From Chloracidobacterium sp. UBA3360 (GTDB taxonomy: Bacteria; Acidobacteriota; Blastocatellia; Pyrinomonadales; Pyrinomonadaceae): a DNA stretch of 19,183 nucleotides. Shown piece by piece: positions 7,849 through 14,798 of the stretch. The notes below the pieces were generated by a model. That model did no database searches, was not told where the DNA came from, and saw only the letters and a program-made list of their open reading frames with translations. The position numbers were made by a program, and so were the translations under genes. Every line of letters starts with the position of its first letter. The first letter of the stretch is position 1. The stretch lies in the NCBI GenBank assembly GCA_002360555.1, contig DEQS01000035.1:1-19183 (forward strand). Reading direction: 5' to 3'.

Positions 7849-7904
7849 GCAAAATACGTCATTTCACGCAAAATCCGCATAATACGTCGATCCCCGCAAA
7901 ATAG
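7849..7904 (+). repeat. Imperfect 28-bp tandem duplication
   Basis: Two adjacent 28-bp units, 7849-7876 and 7877-7904, match at 21 of 28 positions. Both begin GCA-AATACGTC-like and contain CGCAAAAT near the end. A further GCAAAAT lies just before (7840-7846). The array fills the gap between the S41 protease and the 130-aa gene. It could be a regulatory array or decayed repeat; no function is evident. Confidence 0.6.
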
Positions 7905-7954
7905 GGTTTCAAAAATCTGAGAAAAAATTCAGAATATGAAAACTGGAGGACGAA

Positions 7955-8347
7955 ATGGGCATGCGTTGGGAAACTTTTGAGGGGCAGCAGTATCGGACGA
8001 CGGCGAGGAAAGAGCCGAGGGTGACGTTGGGATATAAGGGCACGTTTTATCTAAATGGGATCGCGTTTGAGGCATTGGGGGCTCCGGCGGCGGTGGAGAT
8101 GTTGTATGACGGCAACCGCAGAGTGATCGGGCTAAAGCCTGCCGACATCAAAAAGCGCAATGCGTTTGTCATAAAGCATCACGGTACAAAGGGCAATTAT
8201 AAGCGGATCTCGGCGGCGGCTTTTTGCACGCACTATCGCATCAGGACACCCGAAACGATACTGTTTGATGGCGTTGATCTGGACAGCGACGGTGTGATGC
8301 TGCTGGATCTAGAGAAGACGATCAAAGTGGGACGCGGGAGCCGGTGA
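7955..8347 (+). CDS. Conserved hypothetical protein, 130 aa
   Basis: The gene has a good Shine-Dalgarno (GGAGG, 7945-7949) five nt before its ATG; a second ATG at 7961 is also possible. The product is soluble, basic and mixed alpha/beta, with no signal peptide. Recognisable runs include VTLGYKGTFYLNGIAFEALG (24-43), AVEMLYDGNRRVIGLKP (46-62) and RISAAAFCTHYRIR (84-97). I recall similar proteins as widespread conserved hypotheticals in Acidobacteriota and some other phyla, but know no function. A perfect hairpin overlaps its stop codon. It is 134 bp after the S41 gene, and its own SD and the repeats between them suggest independent control. Confidence 0.8.
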   Translation: MGMRWETFEGQQYRTTARKEPRVTLGYKGTFYLNGIAFEALGAPAAVEMLYDGNRRVIGLKPADIKKRNAFVIKHHGTKGNYKRISAAAFCTHYRIRTPETILFDGVDLDSDGVMLLDLEKTIKVGRGSR

Positions 8348-8364
8348 AAGGCGAAACGCCTTTC
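8346..8364 (+). terminator. Perfect hairpin over the stop of the 130-aa gene
   Basis: GAAAGGCG (8346-8353) pairs perfectly with CGCCTTTC (8357-8364) across an AAA loop. The hairpin begins inside the TGA stop codon (8345-8347). No T-tract follows, so it is a poor Rho-independent terminator; it may protect the mRNA 3' end or be part of the repeat nest that follows. Confidence 0.45.
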
Positions 8365-8469
8365 AAATGCAAAATGTAGAATGCAAAATTCAAAATTCGG
8401 CGGAAAGAGAGAACCACCCCGTCCGCGAAACGCGGCCACCCCTCCTTCGTAAGGAGGGGGGTAAGATGG
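8365..8469. repeat. Cluster of short dispersed-type repeats and hairpins
   Basis: Between two convergent genes there are three pieces. First is an AT-rich run with two ATGCAAAAT-type units and two CAAAATTC units (about 8367-8398). Next is a perfect hairpin CCGCG-AAA-CGCGG (8423-8435). Last is a perfect hairpin CCCCTCCTT-CGT-AAGGAGGGG (8439-8459). No gene is supported here; a minus-strand frame through it has only low-complexity, repeat-derived sequence. The second hairpin could help stop the converging transcripts, but neither has a proper T-tract. Confidence 0.55.
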
Positions 8470-8518
8470 CGTCACTCATCACTTGTCACTCGTCACTTAC
8501 GGCTTGTCCCTCGTCACT
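8470..8518 (-). repeat. Heptamer tandem repeat covering the response regulator 3' end
   Basis: On the plus strand seven consecutive 7-mers run from 8470 to 8518: CGTCACT, CATCACT, TGTCACT, CGTCACT, TACGGCT, TGTCCCT, CGTCACT. Five are one consensus with one or two changes and the other two keep the phase. The response regulator's stop (8486-8488) and its last ten or so codons lie inside the array, so its acidic C-terminal tail is partly repeat-encoded. Confidence 0.65.
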
Positions 8519-9859
8519 TTCCTCGTCCTTTTTGAATCCAAATTTTTCGAGTCTATACTGCAACGTTCGAAACGTCAGCCCGAGCAGCTTTGCCGATTTT
8601 GTGATGTTGTTGTCGGTGCGTTCCATGGCTTGCATTATTAGGCTGCGTTCGACGTCTTCGAAATTTACGCCTTCGGTTGGGAGGGCGAAGAGGTCGCCTG
8701 ATGCAGCAGCAGAGGCTGTGGTTCGGCCGCCGGATTGGGTCATTTCGGGCGGGAGGTCTTCGAGTGTGACGCGGTCGTCTTCGCAGAGCAATATTGAGCG
8801 TTCGAGCGCGGATTCGAGCTGGCGGACGTTGCCGGGATAGGCGTATTCGTCGAGCAGCTTGCGGGCGTCAGGTGCAAATGTGATCTTGCGGTTTGTGCCT
8901 TTGGTGTGTTTGGCGACGAAATAATCGATGAGCACAGGGATATCCGTTCGCCGCTCACGCAAAGCGGGCAGCTCGATCGACAGCACGTTGAGCCGGTAAT
9001 AGAGGTCCTCGCGAAAACGCTGTTCGCCTACCATGTGGAGCAGGTCGCGGTTTGTCGCGGTCACGACGCGGACATCGACGTTTAGCTCGCGAACTCCGCC
9101 GACGCGGCGGATCTGTTTTTCCTGCAACGCCCGCAATATCTTTGCCTGCAGGGCGATATCAAGCTCGCCGATCTCGTCGAGAAAAAGTGTCCCACCGTCG
9201 GCGATCTCGAAGAGGCCTTTTTTGTCGGAAACGGCTCCGGTAAATGAGCCTTTTTCGTGGCCGAAAAGTTCGGATTCGAGCAGATTTTCGTTGATCGCGG
9301 CGCAGTTGACGGCTTGGAACACCTCGTTAGAACGCAGGCTGTTTTTGTGGATCGCTCGTGCGATCAGCTCCTTGCCGGTGCCGCTTTCGCCGCGGATCAG
9401 GACGGTCGAGCTGGACTTGGCGATCTTGAGGATCAGCTTTTTGACCTTGTCCATCTCGGGCGAAACCGAGACGATCTCGGCATCGAGCATTGTCAGTTTT
9501 TTCAGAGCACGAGAAACTGTCTCAAGCAGCTTTTCGCTATCGTATGGTTTTTGTAGATATTCGAATGCCCCGAGCCGCAAAGCGTCAACGGCCGAATCGA
9601 TCGTGCCGTGAGCCGTCAGCAGGATAACGATGATCGATTTGTCAAAATCGGTCAGGGCCTTGAGCAATTCGAGGCCGCTCATGCCGGTCATCTTAAGGTC
9701 GGTCAGGACGAGATCAAAATGCCGGTCAGCGACAAATTTCATCGCCGCTTCGCCGGAGCTCGCGGTCGTCACGTCATAGCCCTCGCCCGACAGGATCGTC
9801 TCTAAAATTTCTCGTTGATTCTTTTCATCATCAACTACAAGTATTGATTTACGTGCCAT
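8486..9859 (-). CDS. Sigma-54-dependent response regulator (NtrC family)
   Basis: This is a three-domain transcription activator, 457 aa from the ATG at 9859. The receiver domain spans about residues 4-120, with the phospho-acceptor D54 in VLTDLKM. The AAA+ sigma-54 activation domain (about 130-370) has Walker A GESGTGKE (157-164), the sigma-54 contact loop GSFTGA (204-209), and Walker B FLDEIGEL. The C-terminal Fis-type helix-turn-helix lies at about 414-440. A GTG start at 9892 would add 11 residues but would lie inside a repeat, and the receiver begins naturally at 9859. It is paired with the histidine kinase gene upstream. Its last residues (SDEGQAVSDE) are encoded by a heptamer repeat. 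Target promoters would have -24/-12 elements; I identified none in the window. Confidence 0.93.
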   Translation of the reverse strand: MARKSILVVDDEKNQREILETILSGEGYDVTTASSGEAAMKFVADRHFDLVLTDLKMTGMSGLELLKALTDFDKSIIVILLTAHGTIDSAVDALRLGAFEYLQKPYDSEKLLETVSRALKKLTMLDAEIVSVSPEMDKVKKLILKIAKSSSTVLIRGESGTGKELIARAIHKNSLRSNEVFQAVNCAAINENLLESELFGHEKGSFTGAVSDKKGLFEIADGGTLFLDEIGELDIALQAKILRALQEKQIRRVGGVRELNVDVRVVTATNRDLLHMVGEQRFREDLYYRLNVLSIELPALRERRTDIPVLIDYFVAKHTKGTNRKITFAPDARKLLDEYAYPGNVRQLESALERSILLCEDDRVTLEDLPPEMTQSGGRTTASAAASGDLFALPTEGVNFEDVERSLIMQAMERTDNNITKSAKLLGLTFRTLQYRLEKFGFKKDEESDEGQAVSDE

Positions 9860-9887
9860 AAACTTGATCGGATCAAAAACATTTTTT

Positions 9888-9958
9888 GCCACGAATTACA
9901 CGAATAGCACGAATTATTTCTTCTTATTCCGATTCGTGTCATTCGTGTCATTCGTGGC
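9888..9958. repeat. 71-bp palindromic repeat with three plus three CACGAAT heptamers
   Basis: Three CACGAAT heptamers (9890-9896, 9899-9905, 9908-9914) are spaced every 9 bp. They are mirrored by three ATTCGTG heptamers (9932-9938, 9941-9947, 9950-9956), also every 9 bp. The two 27-bp arms match at 24 positions and enclose 17 bp. The element overlaps the last base of the histidine kinase stop codon and fills the gap before the response regulator. A second 71-bp element of the same design but different heptamer lies at 18744-18814. It would form a long RNA hairpin in the shared transcript. Confidence 0.85.
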
Positions 9959-11451
9959 TAACTTTCCGCTTTAGGTAATTTTACCGTAAATTTCGTACCT
10001 TCGCCCTCGGTTGATTCCACCTCGATCTTGCCGTTGTGGATATCGACTATTTTTTGCACGATGGCGAGGCCGAGACCGGTGCCGGTTTCTTTTGTCGAAA
10101 AGTACGGCTCGAATATCTTTGAGAGGCTTTCGGGCGAGATGCCGTTGCCCGTATCCGTTATCTCAAAGCGGACAAATTCGCCGCCTTCGTCGGGCAATAT
10201 CTTGATGCCGAGATGACCGCCGTTGGATTCCATTGCCTGGACGCCGTTGATCAATAAGTTATTAAATACCGACCTGAGAAATTCAGGGTCGCCCATGATC
10301 TGCGGCACATTTTCGTGCTCGACGACGGCGATGGTGATGTTTTTTTCCTCAGCTTGCGGCTCGACGATGCGTAGTGATTCTTCGATGGCCTTGCGGGCGT
10401 CGAGCGGGACAAGCTGGGCGGTCGCCGGACGCGAATAGTTTAGGAAATCGGTTATCTGTTGATTGATGCGGGCGACCTCGGTCTTTAATTGCGAGGTCAG
10501 CTTTTCAAATGTCTCGCGCCGCTCAGGTTCCTCGGGGGCAAATTTTGCCCGCAAATGGTCGAGCGTCAGGTTGATGTAATTGAGCGGGTTTCGTATTTCG
10601 TGGGCGATGGCTGAGCCGAGCCGTCCGACGACGGCCGATTTTTCGGCTTGTTGTAGTTGCGCTTCGAGGTCCCGCTTCTTTTCGAGCTCGGCGGTCATTT
10701 CGTTAAAATTAGTCGCGAGATTTCCGAGCTCGTCGTTTCGCGAATCAGGCACGCGAACGCACAGATCGCCGTCTGCAACGCGGCGGGCTGCATTTGACAG
10801 ATCGGCTATCGGCCGCGAAAACCGCCAGACGAGCAGAAACGTGATCAGTGACGATACGAGCAGAACACCGAGCGTGTATATCAACGGACGAGCGGCACGC
10901 AAGGCAGCCGCGCTCTTATCATTTTTGAGCAGCACCATCACATACCAGCGGCCCTTGCTCGTTTCTATCGGAACAGCGTGAGCCTCGTCATCGGTAAATT
11001 TGTTAGCGTCGGTGCGCTGATTGGGGAACTGGGCCAGATCGGTGCCGAGACGTGTTCCTTCCATCAGCGGCGGCAATTCTTTGAGTTCGGCCAGTCGCTT
11101 ATAAACGACCGTACCATCAGCTTCGCTCGACGGCAGGTAATTCGGATTGAGGCTGTCGGAGATCCGCCAGTCGTTATCCACAATAATTACGTCTTTAATA
11201 AGGCCTGCCGCTTCCTGATCGAAAAAGGTCTGGCCGTTGCGGTCGATCAGATCCTGCATATATTCGCCGGTGGTAAGTCCATTAGATCCAAGAGCGATGC
11301 CCGCGACGAGAGCCCGCGACTGTGCCTCAAGGCGGATATTGTTTTCGCCCTGCGTCACTAGATTGAGGTAGTACTGAAAACTCAACGTTGCCATCAGCAA
11401 CACGGCGAGTATCAGCAGTAGCCGTCCGCGGAATGTATTAAAGAATCTCAT
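9958..11451 (-). CDS. Membrane sensor histidine kinase (HAMP, HisKA, HATPase)
   Basis: From the ATG at 11451 the protein has 497 aa; a TTG at 11463 is a less likely start. A membrane helix at about residues 7-28, a sensor region at about 29-187 and a second helix at about 190-210 give an extracytoplasmic sensor. HAMP follows (about 211-265, RFSRPIADLSNAARRVADGD). The phospho-acceptor is H284 in AIAHEIRNPLN. The ATPase domain shows N402 (LINGVQAM), DTGNGI and GTGLGL. This is the NtrB/AtoS/ZraS-like type that partners sigma-54 regulators, matching the response regulator directly downstream. TAATTT lies 11 nt before the ATG with no Shine-Dalgarno. The signal sensed is unknown. Confidence 0.93.
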   Translation of the reverse strand: MRFFNTFRGRLLLILAVLLMATLSFQYYLNLVTQGENNIRLEAQSRALVAGIALGSNGLTTGEYMQDLIDRNGQTFFDQEAAGLIKDVIIVDNDWRISDSLNPNYLPSSEADGTVVYKRLAELKELPPLMEGTRLGTDLAQFPNQRTDANKFTDDEAHAVPIETSKGRWYVMVLLKNDKSAAALRAARPLIYTLGVLLVSSLITFLLVWRFSRPIADLSNAARRVADGDLCVRVPDSRNDELGNLATNFNEMTAELEKKRDLEAQLQQAEKSAVVGRLGSAIAHEIRNPLNYINLTLDHLRAKFAPEEPERRETFEKLTSQLKTEVARINQQITDFLNYSRPATAQLVPLDARKAIEESLRIVEPQAEEKNITIAVVEHENVPQIMGDPEFLRSVFNNLLINGVQAMESNGGHLGIKILPDEGGEFVRFEITDTGNGISPESLSKIFEPYFSTKETGTGLGLAIVQKIVDIHNGKIEVESTEGEGTKFTVKLPKAES

Positions 11452-11463
11452 AGATGCCAACAA

Positions 11464-11621
11464 AATTACTTATGAGAAAATGCTTGCACTCTTCGTCGGT
11501 TGAATGTTATATTCAACCTTAGTTTTTAAGCAACCGCCGGAAACGGCTTATTTTCCGGTATAGCGAGATCTCTGAGCTCCACCTGGTTTCTACAACAATC
11601 TTACGTATTCTGAGGTAAAGC
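11464..11621. promoter_or_regulatory. Divergent promoter region between histidine kinase and transpeptidase genes
   Basis: This 158-bp gap separates two divergent genes. A plus-strand promoter candidate is TTGCAC (11484-11489), an 18-bp spacer and TATATT (11508-11513); the -10 is good and the -35 weak. A 21-bp palindrome overlies that -10. Downstream, CCGGAAA (11537-11543) pairs with TTTCCGG (11552-11558) as a leader hairpin. GAGG sits about 6 nt before the transpeptidase ATG. For the kinase gene only a TAATTT near its start is seen. Confidence 0.45.
11498..11518. promoter_or_regulatory. 21-bp perfect palindrome, operator candidate
   Basis: GGTTGAAT (11498-11505) and ATTCAACC (11511-11518) are perfect complements around the 5-bp spacer GTTAT. 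It overlaps the predicted -10 hexamer of the transpeptidase promoter, where a dimeric regulator would block RNA polymerase. The 8-bp half-site plus 5-bp spacing is typical of a dimer operator. The regulator is not identified. Confidence 0.5.
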
Positions 11622-13205
11622 ATGAAGTTAATGTTCCCCAAATTGTCCCGTGTCAGTTCTTTTTTTGTGCTCGTCGTTGTTGCAATGCTGCTTACAGGCA
11701 GCGTTCAGGCACAGACGAAAAAGGCCGCAGCCACCAAAAAGGCCGTAGCTAAGAAGCCTGCAACGACTGCAAAAGATGCCAAGAAAGATCGAGACAAAGC
11801 CAAAGCGACCGCCAAGGCCAAACAGGACAAAAAGGAAAAATTAACAGCCAAGACCAAAGACACTAAGAACGACAAAGCTAAGAAAGACCCCAAAAAAGCC
11901 GCCGAATCAAAAGCCGCTCTTGCCGAGCGTCGCCGCAAAGAAGCAGAACGCCGTGCCGCGATCATTGCCGAGCAACGCCGCCGCGAGCAGGCCCGCCGCG
12001 AGGCGATAGCCCGCAAAGCCGCATTTGAAAACGGACTCCGTATTGAGACTGTCGCAAACATTTCTAAAGATAATACCGAGGGCGAGGACCTCAACATCCG
12101 CAACGCTGCGATCAACGCACTTGGCGGACACGCCGGTTCGGTCGTTGTGATGGAAGCCCAGACCGGTAAGGTCTTGACCATCGTCAATCAGGATTGGGCC
12201 GTCCGTAGCACCATCCGCCCGTGTTCGACGATCAAACTCGTGACTGGTGTTGCTGCTCTTAACGAAGGCGTTATCAGTAAAGAGGACGGTTCGGTCAGAA
12301 ATGTCTCGACCCGCCGCAAGCTCGATGACGCTCTGGCCTTTTCCGACAACGCATATTTTCAGCGTGCCGGCGTCCAGATGGGTAATGCCAAGCTGGTCGA
12401 ATACGGCCAGAAACTTGGGCTCGGCCAGCAGACAGGTGTCAATCTCGAGGGCGAGGCGACCGGACGTTTGCCGTTTAGCAACAGCAACGCACGGATCTAT
12501 TCGCACGGCGACGATACTGAGGTTTCGACGATACAGCTTGCCGTAATGGCCGCTGCGATCACCAATGGCGGCCACCGGGTGCTGCCGCGTATTCCGCGTG
12601 GCGGTGTCGCGAATGCAAAATTTCAGACCTTTTATAAGGCAAACGTCGATGTGCCCAGCCCAAGCGTCCGCCGCGTCATACCCGGTATGATGGGCGCCGC
12701 CGAATACGGCACCGCCCGCCGCAATATGAATCAGACGCTTGGCGTTGCCGGCAAGACCGGTTCGTGCATCGACAAAGGCTCGTGGGTCGGGCTCTTTGCT
12801 TCGGTCGCTCCGATCGAACAGCCAAAATACGCCGTCGCCGTCATCACACGCGGCCAACGCGAACGCGGCCGCTTTGCGGCGGCAATCGCCGCTCAGGTCT
12901 ATAACGCACTGGCCGCAAACATCGTCAGGACCGACCGCAATCTAGCCCAGACAGAGTTTAAGATCGCTCCGCGAAACGTTGCCGTTACTAAGGTTGACGC
13001 ACGGCTTGCCGAGTTGGCTGACGATGACGAGGCGGATGAAACTGATGTAACGACGGCCCCGGTCGGTGACCGCAACGTGATCATCGTGCCGAGTGCTCCG
13101 CCGCAGAAAAAATTGGTCACAAAGACCGCTGATTCCAAACCCGTATTCCCTCCGGTTGTTATAACCTACGACAAGGACCAAAAGGAAAAGAAACGCAAGC
13201 CCTAA
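11622..13205 (+). CDS. Secreted penicillin-binding transpeptidase with Lys/Ala-rich stalk
   Basis: The 527-aa product has a signal peptide or anchor (hydrophobic about 13-28, ending S-V-Q-A-Q). A very basic Lys/Ala-rich helix follows (about 32-135), turning to Arg/Glu-rich heptads near 100-132. Residues about 160-435 are a penicillin-binding transpeptidase domain with all three active-site motifs: S202-T-I-K205, S241-D-N243 and K378-T-G380. The C-terminal about 90 residues are linker-like, acidic then basic. The usual PBP dimerisation domain of FtsI/PBP2 is missing; the stalk takes its place. It should cross-link peptidoglycan in the periplasm or act as a DD-peptidase. GAGG lies before the ATG. 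Class D beta-lactamase is less likely given the sequence around the motifs. Confidence 0.85.
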   Translation: MKLMFPKLSRVSSFFVLVVVAMLLTGSVQAQTKKAAATKKAVAKKPATTAKDAKKDRDKAKATAKAKQDKKEKLTAKTKDTKNDKAKKDPKKAAESKAALAERRRKEAERRAAIIAEQRRREQARREAIARKAAFENGLRIETVANISKDNTEGEDLNIRNAAINALGGHAGSVVVMEAQTGKVLTIVNQDWAVRSTIRPCSTIKLVTGVAALNEGVISKEDGSVRNVSTRRKLDDALAFSDNAYFQRAGVQMGNAKLVEYGQKLGLGQQTGVNLEGEATGRLPFSNSNARIYSHGDDTEVSTIQLAVMAAAITNGGHRVLPRIPRGGVANAKFQTFYKANVDVPSPSVRRVIPGMMGAAEYGTARRNMNQTLGVAGKTGSCIDKGSWVGLFASVAPIEQPKYAVAVITRGQRERGRFAAAIAAQVYNALAANIVRTDRNLAQTEFKIAPRNVAVTKVDARLAELADDDEADETDVTTAPVGDRNVIIVPSAPPQKKLVTKTADSKPVFPPVVITYDKDQKEKKRKP

Positions 13206-13223
13206 GCAAGTCACAATTTATGC

Positions 13224-13263
13224 CCGAAACGATGCGGATTTTGTAACGAAATTCGCATTTCGG
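13224..13263 (+). terminator. Bulged hairpin after the transpeptidase gene
   Basis: CCGAAA plus TGCG (13224-13229 and 13233-13236, with CGA bulged) pairs with CGCATTTCGG (13254-13263), 19 nt after the stop codon. No clear T-tract follows, so it is only a tentative terminator or 3'-end stabiliser. Confidence 0.3.
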
Positions 13264-13264
13264 C

Positions 13265-13293
13265 TTGACTTGCATAGCAAACTTACGGATTAT
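13265..13293 (+). promoter_or_regulatory. Promoter candidate for the helical-repeat secreted protein
   Basis: TTGACT (13265-13270) matches 5 of 6 bases of the -35 consensus. A 17-bp spacer leads to GATTAT (13288-13293), 4 of 6 for the -10. The resulting leader would be about 180 nt. It contains a perfect 7-bp hairpin, TCAAAAG-TTTT-CTTTTGA (13302-13319). Confidence 0.4.
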
Positions 13294-13480
13294 TTACCTT
13301 TTCAAAAGTTTTCTTTTGAGCAATAGTTTTTATATAAAGCCATCAAAAGGTACGCGCAAAATATAGCAACTATTTTGCCGGGCAGGACATCTGATTTCAC
13401 GCGAAACCAAAGATACATTCTTTGGAACCGCAACTGAAAATTTATTTTGGAATTACGCATTAGGCGGAGGAAGTATTTCG

Positions 13481-14719
13481 ATGAAAACGATTTTTAGATC
13501 AACAAATTTGCTGCTCATATTAGCCGCAATTATCGCATTTGGAGCTGTGGCCGGTATGGCTCAGGACCCATGCACGGACGCTGACGGGCAGACGAAAATG
13601 CAGGATGAGTTTGACCTTCTATACGCGGACAAAAAGGACTTAAATGTTCGCCAAAGGGCTATAGATTCAGGGAAGGCATTTCTAGAAAAGTACGGCAATT
13701 GTGAACCGGCAAAAGTACGGGCCGATTGGCTAAAGGCTCAAATCCCGAAGATGGAAACTAATCTTCGGATCGCACGTGAATTGGCGGCGGAGAACGCTCT
13801 CGTCGGCCGTTTTGATACGGCGATGAAGGCAAAAAACTTTGACGAGGTCTATGTTACCGGTAAAGAGGTGCTTGCGAAGTATCCTGAAAAATACCGTGCT
13901 GCTGAGATCGTGCTTGGTTCGATCGGTTTTGACGAAGCCTATAAGGGCAACAACAAATACAACGATGATGCGCTCCGCTTTGCTAAGGCATCGATCGCGG
14001 ATCTTGAGTCAGGCAAAACCTTCACCACCTTTGGCGTCAATCCTTATATCTATAAGACCAAAGAAGACGCTCTCGGTTACATGAACCTGACCATCGGTTA
14101 CATCACCAGCGTTTCGCAGAAAAATCAGCTTGGTTCGCTGCCGTATCTTTATAAGACTACGCAGGGAACATCAGAGGCGAGCAAGAACCCGATCGCTTTT
14201 GAGCTAATAGGTAATTACTATTTCGCCGAGCTTAATAAGATCGTGGAACAGATCGCGGCGTTGAGTGCCAGCCAGAATAAGCCTGGGATCACGCCCGAAG
14301 AGCTGCAAAAGATCGTTGACGATATCAAGGGCAAGGTTGCTATGTCAAACGGAACCTCGGAGCGTGCGATGGATGCATTTGCCCGGGCGTATACACACGG
14401 TCAGGCACCGGCCTACAAGGCAAAGATGAAAAAGAACGTCGAGGATGCCTATAATGTCCGCTTTGGCAAAAAGGACGGCGTCGATCCCTGGATCGCGACG
14501 GCCGTGGCCAAGCCGTTCATAAACCCGACGACTCCGATAGAGCCGATCAAGGACCCGGAACCGGTCGCTCCTGTCACACAGACAACGACCCCACCTGTGA
14601 CTGCACCGGCCACAACCGGCAAACCGGCTACATCGGCTCCGGCAAAGCCGGCTGCGACGCCAGCCAAAAAGCCTAGTGCCTCAGTCAAAAAGCCGGTCGC
14701 AAAGAAAAAGACGGTTTAA
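13481..14719 (+). CDS. Secreted helical-repeat-like protein with Lys/Pro/Ala-rich tail
   Basis: The 412-aa protein starts with a signal peptide (residues 1-28, ending G-M-A-Q). Residues about 30-340 are mostly amphipathic helices, for instance around AIDSGKAFLEKYG and KEVLAKYPEKYRAAEIVLG; this looks like TPR-type repeats but no canonical TPR motif can be fixed. The last about 68 residues are a Pro/Thr/Ala tail turning to KKPSASVKKPVAKKKTV, like the basic stalk of the neighbouring transpeptidase. A GGAGG Shine-Dalgarno lies about 10 nt before the ATG. A strong intrinsic terminator follows the stop by 24 nt, so the transcript ends here. I cannot assign a function; a periplasmic scaffold is possible. 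Confidence 0.8.
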   Translation: MKTIFRSTNLLLILAAIIAFGAVAGMAQDPCTDADGQTKMQDEFDLLYADKKDLNVRQRAIDSGKAFLEKYGNCEPAKVRADWLKAQIPKMETNLRIARELAAENALVGRFDTAMKAKNFDEVYVTGKEVLAKYPEKYRAAEIVLGSIGFDEAYKGNNKYNDDALRFAKASIADLESGKTFTTFGVNPYIYKTKEDALGYMNLTIGYITSVSQKNQLGSLPYLYKTTQGTSEASKNPIAFELIGNYYFAELNKIVEQIAALSASQNKPGITPEELQKIVDDIKGKVAMSNGTSERAMDAFARAYTHGQAPAYKAKMKKNVEDAYNVRFGKKDGVDPWIATAVAKPFINPTTPIEPIKDPEPVAPVTQTTTPPVTAPATTGKPATSAPAKPAATPAKKPSASVKKPVAKKKTV

Positions 14720-14743
14720 TTAGGTTACGTTGATCTAAAAATT

Positions 14744-14782
14744 GGCCGGGTGCGTGTAAAAACGCATCCGGCCTTTTTTTTT
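14744..14782 (+). terminator. Strong Rho-independent terminator
   Basis: GGCCGGGTGCGT (14744-14755) pairs with ACGCATCCGGCC (14762-14773), with one G-T wobble, across the loop GTAAAA. Nine T residues follow directly (14774-14782). It ends the transcript of the helical-repeat protein only 16 nt before the RNase III start codon. Confidence 0.93.
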
Positions 14783-14790
14783 GCTAAAAT
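14782..14790 (+). promoter_or_regulatory. Extended -10 promoter candidate for rnc (leaderless)
   Basis: TGCTAAAAT begins on the last base of the terminator T-tract. It fits the extended -10 form TGnTATAAT with 5 of 6 hexamer matches, which can work without a -35. The hexamer ends 8 nt before the rnc ATG (14799), so a start 6-8 nt downstream would fall on or just before the ATG. No Shine-Dalgarno is present, which fits a leaderless mRNA. Confidence 0.5.
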
Positions 14791-14798
14791 TACGGTCG

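Noticed and set aside
8233..8475. Minus-strand 80-aa frame
   Set aside because: It is antisense to the 130-aa gene and runs through the repeat cluster; the composition is repeat translation.
8470..8518. CRISPR array
   Set aside because: Units are contiguous 7-mers with no spacers and no cas genes nearby.
9860..9892. GTG start for the response regulator
   Set aside because: It falls within a palindromic repeat and adds 11 residues ahead of a receiver domain that begins normally at 9859.
11705..12857. Long antisense frames opposite the transpeptidase gene
   Set aside because: The plus strand carries complete PBP motifs; antisense openness comes from biased Lys/Ala codons.
14781..14798. TTG start for rnc
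   Set aside because: It lies in the T-tract of an intrinsic terminator and adds residues not expected at the RNase III N-terminus.
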